The notes under the pieces were generated by a model. It ran no database searches. It was not told where the DNA came from and was given only the letters and a program-made list of their open reading frames with translations. From JAIEPX01 sp963725255 (GTDB lineage: Bacteria; Pseudomonadota; Gammaproteobacteria; JAIEPX01): a stretch of 64,000 bases of DNA. Positions within the stretch are counted from its first letter, which is position 1; each line of letters starts with the position of its first letter. A program made the translations under genes and the position numbers. The DNA lies in contig CAVRXV010000005.1 of assembly GCA_963725255.1 (NCBI GenBank), positions 62,001 to 126,000 on the forward strand, in the 5' to 3' direction. Shown piece after piece: positions 45,541 to 53,910 of this stretch.

Positions 45541-46828
45541 TTGGGAGCGATGTTCAGATCATCAGAAAGATACCTTGTTACAAAGACCTTTAAATAATGA
45601 ATCAGAAATCATATTTTCAAAAGTGAAAGGAATTATTAGAGAGGTTAGAAATAAAGGGGATGGCGCATGCTTCAAATTCACAGAAAAATTTGATGGTGTC
45701 GTTTTAAATAAATTAGAAATTAAAAAAAAGAATATTCGAAACGCACAGGTTTGTAGTAATCTTGCTCATGCATTGGAAATAGCGAAGAATAATATTATCA
45801 AAGTTCAGGCTGCATTATTTCCTAAAGATAATATTGTTGAGGTCATTCCAGGGATGATTTGCCAACGTGTTTTTCGTCCCCTTGATTCGGTGGGTTTGTA
45901 TGTACCAGGTGGAACTGCACCATTAATATCAACATTAATGATGCTTGCATTACCAGCAAAAATAGCAGGATGTGAACAAATTATAATCTGTACCCCACCC
46001 GATAAAAATGGAAAATTGGATCCCGCAATGCTATATGCCGCAAAAATTTGTGGCATTGATCGAATTTTTGCTATAGGTGGTGCTCAGGCTATTGGCGCGA
46101 TGGCTTATGGAACAGAGACAATTCCAAAAGTCTGTAAAATATTTGGCCCTGGAAATACATGGGTTACGATCGCTAAACAATTAGTGGCACAAGATCCAAT
46201 GGGGGCAGCAACTGATTTACCTGCTGGACCATCAGAGCTGATGGTGATTGCTGATGACAACGCAAATGAAGAAATAATTGCTTCAGATTTGCTCTCACAA
46301 GCTGAACACGCTCCTGATTCACAAGTAATATTGTGCACGAATTCGATGAGAATAGCAGAATCAATGAATAATATAATATGCACACAATTAGCAGGACTAA
46401 GTAGGAAAAAAATTGTAGAACAAGCTCTTGAAAATAGTAAAATTTTATTAGTAAATAAACTAGAAACGGCCATTGATATTGCTAACCAATATTGCCCTGA
46501 ACATTTGAGTCTTCAATGCGCTAATTCTTCGCAATGGATTACTAAAATACGTAATGTTGGAACATTATTTTTAGGTAGTAATACAGCAGAATCATTTGGT
46601 GATTATATCACGGGATCAAATCACGTTTTACCCACTTATGGAACGGCGAGATCATATAGTGGATTGTCTGTTTGTGATTATTTGAGAAGTTATTCAGTTC
46701 AGAGCTTAAATGATGAAGCTTTTATTAAAATGAGTGAGGCAACCATGAGAATTGCTGATGCTGAGGGGCTTACAGCGCACAGCAATGCAATAAGAGTAAG
46801 ATTAATGGAAAAGGAGAAAATAGTATGA
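45527..46828 (+). CDS. hisD: Histidinol dehydrogenase
   Basis: A 433-residue zinc enzyme that oxidises histidinol to histidine in two steps. Conserved motifs are SVGLYVPGGTAPLISTL, GPGNTWVTIAKQLV, DLPAGPSELMVIADD, SQAEHAPDSQVIL (catalytic Glu-His region nearby) and GSNHVLPTYGTARSYSGLSV. Full length. AAGGAGGG lies upstream of the start inside hisG, and its stop overlaps the hisC start by 4 bp. Confidence 0.96.
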   Translation: MNIINWERCSDHQKDTLLQRPLNNESEIIFSKVKGIIREVRNKGDGACFKFTEKFDGVVLNKLEIKKKNIRNAQVCSNLAHALEIAKNNIIKVQAALFPKDNIVEVIPGMICQRVFRPLDSVGLYVPGGTAPLISTLMMLALPAKIAGCEQIIICTPPDKNGKLDPAMLYAAKICGIDRIFAIGGAQAIGAMAYGTETIPKVCKIFGPGNTWVTIAKQLVAQDPMGAATDLPAGPSELMVIADDNANEEIIASDLLSQAEHAPDSQVILCTNSMRIAESMNNIICTQLAGLSRKKIVEQALENSKILLVNKLETAIDIANQYCPEHLSLQCANSSQWITKIRNVGTLFLGSNTAESFGDYITGSNHVLPTYGTARSYSGLSVCDYLRSYSVQSLNDEAFIKMSEATMRIADAEGLTAHSNAIRVRLMEKEKIV

Positions 46829-47874
46829 TTTCAGAATTAATTCGTGATGATCTAAAAGATATTTTACCCTATGAAACAGCAAAGTTAGTGGCAGAGGTCC
46901 CTTATATTCGACTACATGCCAATGAATCACCATGGTCACTTAGTGAAAAAAATCTTAATAGATATCCTAAACTAGTATGCAGAGACATTCCTGCATTATA
47001 TTTTCGAGTAAAACCAGGGGAGTTGATTATAACTAGGGGGGGTAATGAAGGGATAGATTTATTGGTTCGACTATTTTGTAAAGCTGGTAGAGATGAGATA
47101 TTGATAATTACTCCCACTTTTGGAATGTATAAAATAGCTGCACAAATTCAAGGGATAAAAATTAACACGGCTGAATTGATTGAGAAGGAAGAGTTCAAAT
47201 TTAATGTAGACAATATCATCCAAGGCATAACAAAAAAGTCTAAAATAGTCTTTATTTGCTCTCCAAATAATCCAACAGGTAATTCAATATCTAATAATGA
47301 TATTGAGAAAATATGTGCTTATTGCCGCGGAAAAAGTATTGTAGTCATCGATGAAGCTTATTTTGAATTCTCTGAGGGAAAAAGCGCAACGAGCTTGATT
47401 AATCAGTATGATAATCTTGTTATTATAAGGACTCTGTCTAAAGCATTTGGATTGGCTGGCGTTAGAGCTGGTTTTGTTATTGCCAATGAAAAAATGATTC
47501 GAACTTTTCAGCTAATCCAGCAGCCCTACTCTATTCCAACACCATGTATTGAGCTAATTGAAAATGCAATGAGTAATGAAAAAATAGTGCAGATGTGGAT
47601 TAATACTACTGTGATAAAGAGTTCAAGAAAATATCTAATCAATATATTTAAGGAACTCGACATATTTGAAAAGGTTTATTCTAGTGAAGCCAATTTTATA
47701 TTAGTCAAATTAAAAAGCGCCGGTGAATTAGAGAAATTTGCATCAGAACAAGGGGTTTTACTCAGAAAGATAGGGAATTCAGATAATTATTTACGAATCA
47801 GTGTTGGAACATATGAGCAAAATGAAGAATTAATCAACATATTAAAAAAATGGGGTGTTAATCGTGAAAAATAA
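46825..47874 (+). CDS. hisC: Histidinol-phosphate aminotransferase
   Basis: A 349-residue fold-type I PLP enzyme. ANESPWSLSEKNLNRYP, SPNNPTGN, VVIDEAYFEFS and the Schiff-base Lys in RTLSKAFGLAGVRAGF are present. It overlaps hisD (ATGA) and the start of hisB, so it belongs to one transcript. Length is normal. Confidence 0.96.
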   Translation: MISELIRDDLKDILPYETAKLVAEVPYIRLHANESPWSLSEKNLNRYPKLVCRDIPALYFRVKPGELIITRGGNEGIDLLVRLFCKAGRDEILIITPTFGMYKIAAQIQGIKINTAELIEKEEFKFNVDNIIQGITKKSKIVFICSPNNPTGNSISNNDIEKICAYCRGKSIVVIDEAYFEFSEGKSATSLINQYDNLVIIRTLSKAFGLAGVRAGFVIANEKMIRTFQLIQQPYSIPTPCIELIENAMSNEKIVQMWINTTVIKSSRKYLINIFKELDIFEKVYSSEANFILVKLKSAGELEKFASEQGVLLRKIGNSDNYLRISVGTYEQNEELINILKKWGVNREK

Positions 47875-48376
47875 AGTATTATTTATCGATAGAGATGGCA
47901 CATTGCTGTGTGAGCCAGAGGATGAAAAAATTGATACCTTGGAAAAGTTTCAATTATTACCGGGTGTTGTTAGTGCTTTGAAGAATTTGATGAAAGCAGG
48001 ATATCAATTGGTTATGGTCAGCAATCAGGATGGTCTGGGGTCTACTTCTAATCCAACAACGACATTTAATGCTTTTCAAAAACTATTGCTCGACATTTTA
48101 TTAAGTGAAGGAATTCATTTTCAGGCTATTAGGATATGTCCTCACATAGCTGAGGATCGATGCCAATGTCGCAAACCCGCTGTTGGTTTAGTATTAGATT
48201 ACATCCGAAGTCAAGAATTAGACCTCGAGCGTAGTTTTGTTATTGGAGATCGTCAAAGCGACATAGAGTTATCAATGGCAATGAGTGTGCAAGGGATTAA
48301 AATTGGATCTAAAGAATTTCCTAATTGGACTGCGATTGAATCATCTATTTTGAATCAAAGAGAAAATGTCAATTAA
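47864..48376 (+). CDS. hisB: HisB N-terminal half: histidinol-phosphatase (HAD)
   Basis: About 170 residues from GTG 47864 (TGGGG 8 bases upstream; GTG 47855 is an alternative). It has the HAD motifs FIDRDGTLL (nucleophile D and DxD), MVSNQDGLGS and VIGDRQSDIELS, and the zinc loop CPHIAEDRCQCRKP. In gammaproteobacteria this domain is fused to the dehydratase. Here the frame stops at 48376, and the linker and dehydratase continue in another frame, so hisB is probably one frameshifted gene. Confidence 0.88.
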   Translation: MKNKVLFIDRDGTLLCEPEDEKIDTLEKFQLLPGVVSALKNLMKAGYQLVMVSNQDGLGSTSNPTTTFNAFQKLLLDILLSEGIHFQAIRICPHIAEDRCQCRKPAVGLVLDYIRSQELDLERSFVIGDRQSDIELSMAMSVQGIKIGSKEFPNWTAIESSILNQRENVN

Positions 48377-48405
48377 AAAGAATTACTAATGAAACAGCAG
48401 TTGAT

Positions 48406-48930
48406 GTGGTGATCAATTTAGACAATATTAATGTTATTAAAATTGACACAGGAATAAATTTTTTTGATCACATGCTGGAACAATTTGCAAAACATAGTGG
48501 AATAGGATTAGAGATAAAAGTTGATGGCGATTTAGAGGTAGATGAGCACCACACCATCGAGGATACAGCATTAGTGTTAGGAGAAGCGGTACGAAAAGCT
48601 TTAGGTGATAAACGTGGAATAGAACGTTATGGGTTTGTTCTTCCCATGGATGAATCTTTGGCGATGGTCGCATTGGATTTGAGTGGAAGGCCGTCTTCAA
48701 AAATCGATGCTGAATTTCCAACACCACGTGTTAATGATTTTTCGTCTGAAATGTTGGTGCATTTCTTACGATCATTTTCAGATTCAGCCCGCGTCGCACT
48801 TCACGTGCAGGTGACAGGTGAAAACACACATCACATGTTTGAGGCTGTTTTTAAAGGGCTAGGGCGTGCGTTTTCACAGGCAATAAATCAGCGTAATCAA
48901 GAGCTACCTACGACTAAGGGGGTCTTATGA
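48406..48930 (+). CDS. hisB: HisB C-terminal half: imidazoleglycerol-phosphate dehydratase
   Basis: The metal-binding motifs FFDHMLEQ, DEHHTIEDTALVLGEA and GENTHHMFEAVFKGLGRA are intact. The same frame is open upstream to about 48355 without ATG, GTG or TTG and encodes the expected fusion linker (CQLKRITNETAVDVVINL). This matches the E. coli HisB linker in position, so the GTG 48406 start would lose ~17 conserved residues. Adding one base to the A4 run at 48363-48366 rejoins the halves. It overlaps hisH by 4 bp. Confidence 0.85.
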   Translation: MVINLDNINVIKIDTGINFFDHMLEQFAKHSGIGLEIKVDGDLEVDEHHTIEDTALVLGEAVRKALGDKRGIERYGFVLPMDESLAMVALDLSGRPSSKIDAEFPTPRVNDFSSEMLVHFLRSFSDSARVALHVQVTGENTHHMFEAVFKGLGRAFSQAINQRNQELPTTKGVL

Positions 48931-49514
48931 TCGTAGTTATTACAGGCATAGGTCACAACCTAACATCTTTGAGATTTGCACTAGAAAGACTGGGTTTCAA
49001 AGCAATTTTTACTGATGACAAAGAGGTCATTGTAAAAGCAACGCGCGTTATCCTGCCTGGAGTAGGCTCTGCAAATCAAGCGATGAAAAATTTGCGTGAG
49101 AAAAATCTTGTTGACACAATTAAGCAATTGACCGTTCCTGTATTAGGAATCTGTTTGGGAATGCAGATTTTGATGTCTTTTTCTGAAGAAGCTAATACTG
49201 ATACATTGAATATTATTTCCGGAAATGTACGGAGAATTCAACCTAATAGTAATTTAACTGTCCCTCACATGGGATGGAATAGGATTATCAGTGTTGATGA
49301 AGAAGAGCCATTATTGGCCAATGTACCAGAAGAGAGTTATCTCTATTTTGTGCATTCCTTTGCTGTGGCACAGACACCCTATACACGAGCTATATCACAA
49401 CATGGTGTTTATTTTACATCTGTGATACGAAAAGATAATTTTAGCGGTGTTCAGTTTCACCCAGAACGTTCGGGAAGTATTGGTCAATTGATTCTAAAAA
49501 ACTTTTTAGACTAA
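48927..49514 (+). CDS. hisH: Imidazole glycerol phosphate synthase, glutaminase subunit
   Basis: A 195-residue class I glutamine amidotransferase. The nucleophile Cys is in VLGICLGMQIL, and the His-Glu pair is in GVQFHPERSG. It supplies ammonia to HisF. ATGA overlap with hisB; hisA follows after 11 bp. Confidence 0.96.
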   Translation: MIVVITGIGHNLTSLRFALERLGFKAIFTDDKEVIVKATRVILPGVGSANQAMKNLREKNLVDTIKQLTVPVLGICLGMQILMSFSEEANTDTLNIISGNVRRIQPNSNLTVPHMGWNRIISVDEEEPLLANVPEESYLYFVHSFAVAQTPYTRAISQHGVYFTSVIRKDNFSGVQFHPERSGSIGQLILKNFLD

Positions 49515-49525
49515 AGAGGTATAAA

Positions 49526-50257
49526 ATGAACGTGATACCAGCTATAGATTTATATGAAGGACAAGTTGTTCGATTAAAACAGGGTGATTTTGAAAAGAAG
49601 ACAATTTATTGCTTAGATCCTACCGAATTAATAAATCAATATGAAGAAGCTGGATTTACCGATCTCCATATTGTAGATTTATCCGGTGCTCAAAAAGGTG
49701 AGATTATGCAAGAAAAGCTTTTAATGAATGCGTGTAGGAAGAGAAACATAAAAATCCAGTTTGGAGGTGGAATTCGTAAACTCGAAGAAATAGAATCCTT
49801 ATTCTCAAAAGGTGTTGATCGAGTAGTCATTGGAAGTCTTGTTGCAGAAAAACCAGAACTTATCAAGGAGTGGGTTAATCGTTTTGGGGTTGATCGAATT
49901 GTTTTAGCAATTGATGTTCGAATCAAAAATGGTAAACCAATTGTGATGACACAGGGTTGGAACAAAGAAACCTCATTATCATTGTACACACTTGTCGACT
50001 TTTTTTATCAATTTGATTTAAAAGTATTATGCACCGATATTAGTCGAGATGGATTGCTAGCCGGGCCTAATCTCAAATTATACGAATCACTCGTTAAAAA
50101 TTATTCAAAGGTTAATTGGACTGCATCAGGTGGAGTTAAAAATCGCGATGATTTATATGCATTATATAAGGTAGGTGTTAATAATGTCGTTGTCGGTAAA
50201 TCCCTATATGAGAAACACTTGACGTTGGAAGATTGCAAAGAGGTAAGATCATGGTAG
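49526..50257 (+). CDS. hisA: ProFAR isomerase
   Basis: A 243-residue beta-alpha barrel. NVIPAIDLYEGQVVRLKQGD (catalytic Asp), IQFGGGIRKLEEIES and CTDISRDGLLAGPNL (second catalytic Asp) are conserved, and the half-barrel phosphate sites are visible. It overlaps hisF by 7 bp. Confidence 0.96.
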   Translation: MNVIPAIDLYEGQVVRLKQGDFEKKTIYCLDPTELINQYEEAGFTDLHIVDLSGAQKGEIMQEKLLMNACRKRNIKIQFGGGIRKLEEIESLFSKGVDRVVIGSLVAEKPELIKEWVNRFGVDRIVLAIDVRIKNGKPIVMTQGWNKETSLSLYTLVDFFYQFDLKVLCTDISRDGLLAGPNLKLYESLVKNYSKVNWTASGGVKNRDDLYALYKVGVNNVVVGKSLYEKHLTLEDCKEVRSW

Positions 50258-51018
50258 CGAAAAGAATAATCCCTTGTTTGGATGTTTGTGATAATAAAGT
50301 TGTAAAGGGTGTTCGATTCGACGACCACCAGATATTGGGCGACATACTTGATTTTGCTTTATTTTATGCTGAGTCGGGTGCTGATGAACTTGTATTCTAC
50401 GATATTAAAGCGAGTTGCGAAGATAGAAGTGTTTCGACAAGATGGATAGAAGATATCGCGCGTCAGCTGGATATTCCTTTTTGTGTCGCAGGAGGAATTA
50501 GCAGCATTGATCAAGCAGAAAAAATTTTGGCAGCCGGAGCTGATAAAATATCGATTAATACCCCTGCTCTACTCAATCCCAATCTCATCTCTGAATTAGC
50601 AAATCAGTTTGGGCAACAATGTGTCGTTGTTGGTATTGATAGCTGGGAAACTGGAGGAAAATACCAAGTATGTAAATTTACTGGAGATCCTTCAAAGATC
50701 CTACGATTACAGCGAGATACAATTGACTGGGTTCGCGAAGTGACGGATCGTGGTGCTGGAGAAATCACACTGAATTGTATGAATCAAGATGGCGTGCGGC
50801 AGGGCTATGATCTGAAGCAGTTGTCAATAATTCGTGAACAGACACGGCTACCCATTATTGCATCAGGAGGTGCTGGGAAAATAGACGATTTTTATGATGT
50901 ATTTTCAGTCGCAAATGTTGATGGTGCTCTTGCGGCAAGTGTATTTCACACCAAGACGATTCTCATTTCTGATTTGAAGAAAAATCTTTTCGAGAGAGAT
51001 ATAGAGGTAAGACAATGA
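50251..51018 (+). CDS. hisF: Imidazole glycerol phosphate synthase, cyclase subunit
   Basis: About 255 residues from ATG 50251 (AGAGGTAAG upstream, inside hisA). KRIIPCLDVCDNKVVKGVRF (catalytic Asp), FCVAGGISSIDQAEKI, ITLNCMNQDGVRQGYDL (second Asp) and IASGGAGKIDDFYDVF are present. With HisH it makes IGP and releases AICAR, the PurH substrate. Confidence 0.96.
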   Translation: MVAKRIIPCLDVCDNKVVKGVRFDDHQILGDILDFALFYAESGADELVFYDIKASCEDRSVSTRWIEDIARQLDIPFCVAGGISSIDQAEKILAAGADKISINTPALLNPNLISELANQFGQQCVVVGIDSWETGGKYQVCKFTGDPSKILRLQRDTIDWVREVTDRGAGEITLNCMNQDGVRQGYDLKQLSIIREQTRLPIIASGGAGKIDDFYDVFSVANVDGALAASVFHTKTILISDLKKNLFERDIEVRQ

Positions 51019-51629
51019 AGATAATTGATAAAATTAATTGGGAAAAAGTGGGTGAATTAATTCCAGCAATAATTCAAAATTCAAGTACTGGTGATGTGCT
51101 GATGCTGGCCTATATGAATCGAGAAGCTCTAGAACGCACTATAGAACAAAAAAGAGCAATATTTTATAGTCGAAGTAAAAAAAGGCTTTGGTTGAAAGGA
51201 GAAAGTAGTGGTAATCAACTTAAAATTTGCCAAATATTTTTAGACTGCGATCAAGATTCTTTACTGGTATTGGTAGAACCATTAGGTCCGACATGTCACA
51301 CAGGTCAAAGAAGCTGTTTTGGTGATACTTCTGTGATACCGTCACAGTCACTGGCGAAGTTAGAAGGCACGATTAATGATAGACGAAGCGTATTACCCGA
51401 AAATAGTTATACCTCACAACTTATACGATCGGGAATTAATAAAATCGCGCAGAAGGTTGGAGAAGAGGCAGTAGAAGTTGTTGTCGCTGCTCTAGCTGAA
51501 AATAATTCAGCGATTATCAACGAAGCAGCAGACTTGCTGTATCATTTGATGGTTTTATTGTCTGTAAAAAATATCTCGCTGAATGAAGTATATGCATGTT
51601 TGAATTCTAGAAAGAAAATATCTGACTAA
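51015..51629 (+). CDS. hisI: Bifunctional PR-AMP cyclohydrolase / PR-ATP pyrophosphatase
   Basis: A 204-residue HisIE fusion. The N-terminal cyclohydrolase has MLAYMNREALERTIEQKRA, YSRSKKRLWLKGESSGN and the zinc motif DCDQDSLLV with GPTCHTGQRSCF. The C-terminal pyrophosphohydrolase has KVGEEAVEVVVAAL. It is the last gene of the his operon and overlaps hisF (ATGA). It ends 17 bp before the convergent LysR gene. Confidence 0.96.
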   Translation: MKIIDKINWEKVGELIPAIIQNSSTGDVLMLAYMNREALERTIEQKRAIFYSRSKKRLWLKGESSGNQLKICQIFLDCDQDSLLVLVEPLGPTCHTGQRSCFGDTSVIPSQSLAKLEGTINDRRSVLPENSYTSQLIRSGINKIAQKVGEEAVEVVVAALAENNSAIINEAADLLYHLMVLLSVKNISLNEVYACLNSRKKISD

Positions 51630-51645
51630 TATATTTACTGTGTCA

Positions 51646-52545
51646 TTATTCAGATTCAGCACTGGCTTCTTTTATTACATCGTACACTAATTTTACCTTG
51701 GGGTCTCGAAGGGCTCCTTGCTTCCAGCCAAGATAAAAATAATGGCGAGGAGCTTTTTTAGTTTCATAAAGAACAACAACATTTTTGTTGTCTATATATT
51801 CTTTACAAAAATAAGAAGTTAAAACAGTAACTCCAAATCCTGCTCGAACAGCATCTAAAATTGCATACAAATCACTGATTATTAATTTAGGTTTACCGTT
51901 AAATTCTTGTCCAAATACGGTCTGAAAGTATTGTTTTATAAATAACAGTGTTTCATTATAGGTTAGCCAAGGTAAATTTTTTAGGCAGGAAATATCATTT
52001 TTATCTAGTTCTTTTTTACTGATTAGTTTTTTGAATTTAGGATGCCCTATCATAATAAATTTTTGGTGATACAGTTTTTCAATGGTAATTTGAGGATATG
52101 TTACATGTTCAACAAATTGCGCTAAATTTAATTCATTACTTAGTAATCGCGGTATTAAAGTAGAATAATCAATTTCAAATCGCACTCTAATGTCGTATTG
52201 AGAGAGTTTAGGTAAATGCGGGACTACTACTTTTCCAAAAAATTCACTCAAGCCGCCAACATAAACATCACCGCATAAAGGCTTTCCACCTTGCTTGCTT
52301 GTGATAAGTACATCGTCGAGCGTATCCAGTGCATCAGTTATATTGAGAGCTAATTGGTGAGCGACCGCGGTGGGTTCTAATTTTCTGCCAACCTTTATAA
52401 AGAGAGGTTTGCCCAAGTAGCGCTCAAGCATTTTTACGTGTTGAGATACGCCCGGCTGGGTCATGGCTAGTGATTCAGCGGCTTTAAGCTGAGAACCAAG
52501 GCGATAGACGGTTAAAAACGTATGCAAACAATCACGGTAAGACAT
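51646..52545 (-). CDS. LysR-family transcriptional regulator
   Basis: A 299-residue regulator. The N-terminal winged HTH (FLTVYRLGSQLKAAESLAMT, then QPGVSQHVKMLERYLGKPLF) is followed by a substrate-binding-like effector domain (about 90-290). It is divergent from the small membrane protein gene at 52674 across an AT-rich 128-bp region, so that gene is its probable target. The ligand is unknown. Confidence 0.9.
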   Translation of the reverse strand: MSYRDCLHTFLTVYRLGSQLKAAESLAMTQPGVSQHVKMLERYLGKPLFIKVGRKLEPTAVAHQLALNITDALDTLDDVLITSKQGGKPLCGDVYVGGLSEFFGKVVVPHLPKLSQYDIRVRFEIDYSTLIPRLLSNELNLAQFVEHVTYPQITIEKLYHQKFIMIGHPKFKKLISKKELDKNDISCLKNLPWLTYNETLLFIKQYFQTVFGQEFNGKPKLIISDLYAILDAVRAGFGVTVLTSYFCKEYIDNKNVVVLYETKKAPRHYFYLGWKQGALRDPKVKLVYDVIKEASAESE

Positions 52546-52673
52546 CGAACCTCCAATATATAAATATATTTATATATATCTTAATATTATATTATTTAAT
52601 TTATAATAACAACAGGCCTATACTGACAATAACTTCTGAGCACTGGGGCTCGAAGAGTTAAAGGAGAATGATT

Positions 52674-53033
52674 ATGGTGCATGTTTTCTATACGATCGCA
52701 GTGATTTTCATGGCGTCGACATTTTTATTATCAGCTATCAGCACAACCTTGCAATGGGAAAATACCTTAGGCATGGTTAAGGCGCGTGGTTTGCCCCAAG
52801 CCAATGTGTTGTTGTTTTTGGCTACTTTACTAAAATATGTTGCTTCGATCATGATGATAATTCAGTTCTATCCTAATGTAGCAGCGTTTGGATTACTTGG
52901 ATTTACTTTTTTAGCAACTATTATTTTCGATAACTTCTGGAGTGAAACAGGAATGCAACGTCAGATGAAGTATTTTGGATTTCTTTCAAACTTGAGCATC
53001 ATTGGTGGATTGTTGTTAGTCGTTGCAATGTAG
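52674..53033 (+). CDS. Small DoxX-like membrane protein
   Basis: About 119 residues from ATG 52674 (AAGGAG 7 bases upstream; ATG 52668 is too close). Four membrane helices are visible, and KYVASIMMIIQFYPNVAAFG with the hydrophobic layout resembles the DoxX/DUF6041-like group. The function is unknown. It is divergent from the LysR gene, a usual arrangement for a regulated single-gene target. Confidence 0.7.
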   Translation: MVHVFYTIAVIFMASTFLLSAISTTLQWENTLGMVKARGLPQANVLLFLATLLKYVASIMMIIQFYPNVAAFGLLGFTFLATIIFDNFWSETGMQRQMKYFGFLSNLSIIGGLLLVVAM

Positions 53034-53044
53034 ATTTGCCTTGA

Positions 53045-53653
53045 TTAGAGCATAGTACATTTAAAACGGTGGTGTTCATCATCGTGATCAAGTTGCGGCT
53101 GGGTTGCTTTGCTATTGGCTTTATGTTGAAGGGAAGGTACTTGATCTAAGGAGAGCGTTAGCGCGCTCTTAATCGATTCAATATCATCTTCTTTAACTCG
53201 AGCTAAGGTCAAACCCAGCTCTTCTACAACTTGGTTTACTTCTTCTTCTCGCACTATCGAGTCACTGTGTAAATAGGAGTTGCCTATAATAATTTTAGGA
53301 ATGTCATCTTTTGCATAACGATCTACCTCTTTTACCCAGTTTGATAAATTATTGAGGGATAGAAGATCTTTATAGCTAAAGATGAGGATAACAAGTTGAA
53401 TTCCACGAAGCGGGTAACTAGAATCTGTTCTTTCTTGTTTGTGGTTTATGAGATCCAATTTAACAGAACAGCCTTCTCTGTATTGCATTGTATACTGTAT
53501 TCTATCTTGATTGTAGGAAGAATTACTATCGTTAACATTTCTATGCTTATTAATACAACTTAGAATTTTAGATTTCTCAGAGGCTTCATCTCCATATAGA
53601 ATAAATCTTACAAAATGACTACTTTCCTGGCGCACATCCATATAAAACTCCAT
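53045..53653 (-). CDS. Rab-like GTPase-fold protein with C-terminal CaaX box
   Basis: About 202 residues from ATG 53653. The order of parts follows eukaryotic Rab1-type GTPases: FVRFILYGDEASEKSK (P-loop, with K and S kept but the GVG glycines lost), VKLDLINHKQERTDSSY (counterpart of WDTAGQERF), YPLRGIQLVILIFSYKD, LSNWVKEVDRYAKDDIPK, and IIIGNSYLHSD (counterpart of the NKxD loop, with the Asp lost). It ends in CTML, a CaaX-type motif predicting prenylation in a host cell. It probably does not bind GTP normally. It is likely an effector acting on host membranes; this is inference. Confidence 0.7.
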   Translation of the reverse strand: MEFYMDVRQESSHFVRFILYGDEASEKSKILSCINKHRNVNDSNSSYNQDRIQYTMQYREGCSVKLDLINHKQERTDSSYPLRGIQLVILIFSYKDLLSLNNLSNWVKEVDRYAKDDIPKIIIGNSYLHSDSIVREEEVNQVVEELGLTLARVKEDDIESIKSALTLSLDQVPSLQHKANSKATQPQLDHDDEHHRFKCTML

Positions 53654-53659
53654 GATCAA

Positions 53660-53910
53660 ATCTACCTAGCAGTGTAAATAATAAACTTCACGTTGTAAAT
53701 GCAATTGATAAGACTGTTTTCCGCTGTTCTGATTTAAGTGCTAATTGCTGATCATAAAACTCTCACCGGTCGGTATTATACTGAAGTTCCAGTTAAACAA
53801 TAAGAACACCCCAGAGCCTCCTCTCTGGTATTCTATATTAGTGATTTAAAGTTGACATGAAATCATGTTGAGATTAATGTGATTCAAAATAATGGAATTA
53901 AGGAGGGAAC
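53660..53910. other. Intergenic promoter region
   Basis: AT-rich region between the divergent Rab-like and sacsin-like genes. AAGGAGGG near its end is the ribosome-binding site for GTG 53911. No other feature is seen. Confidence 0.4.
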
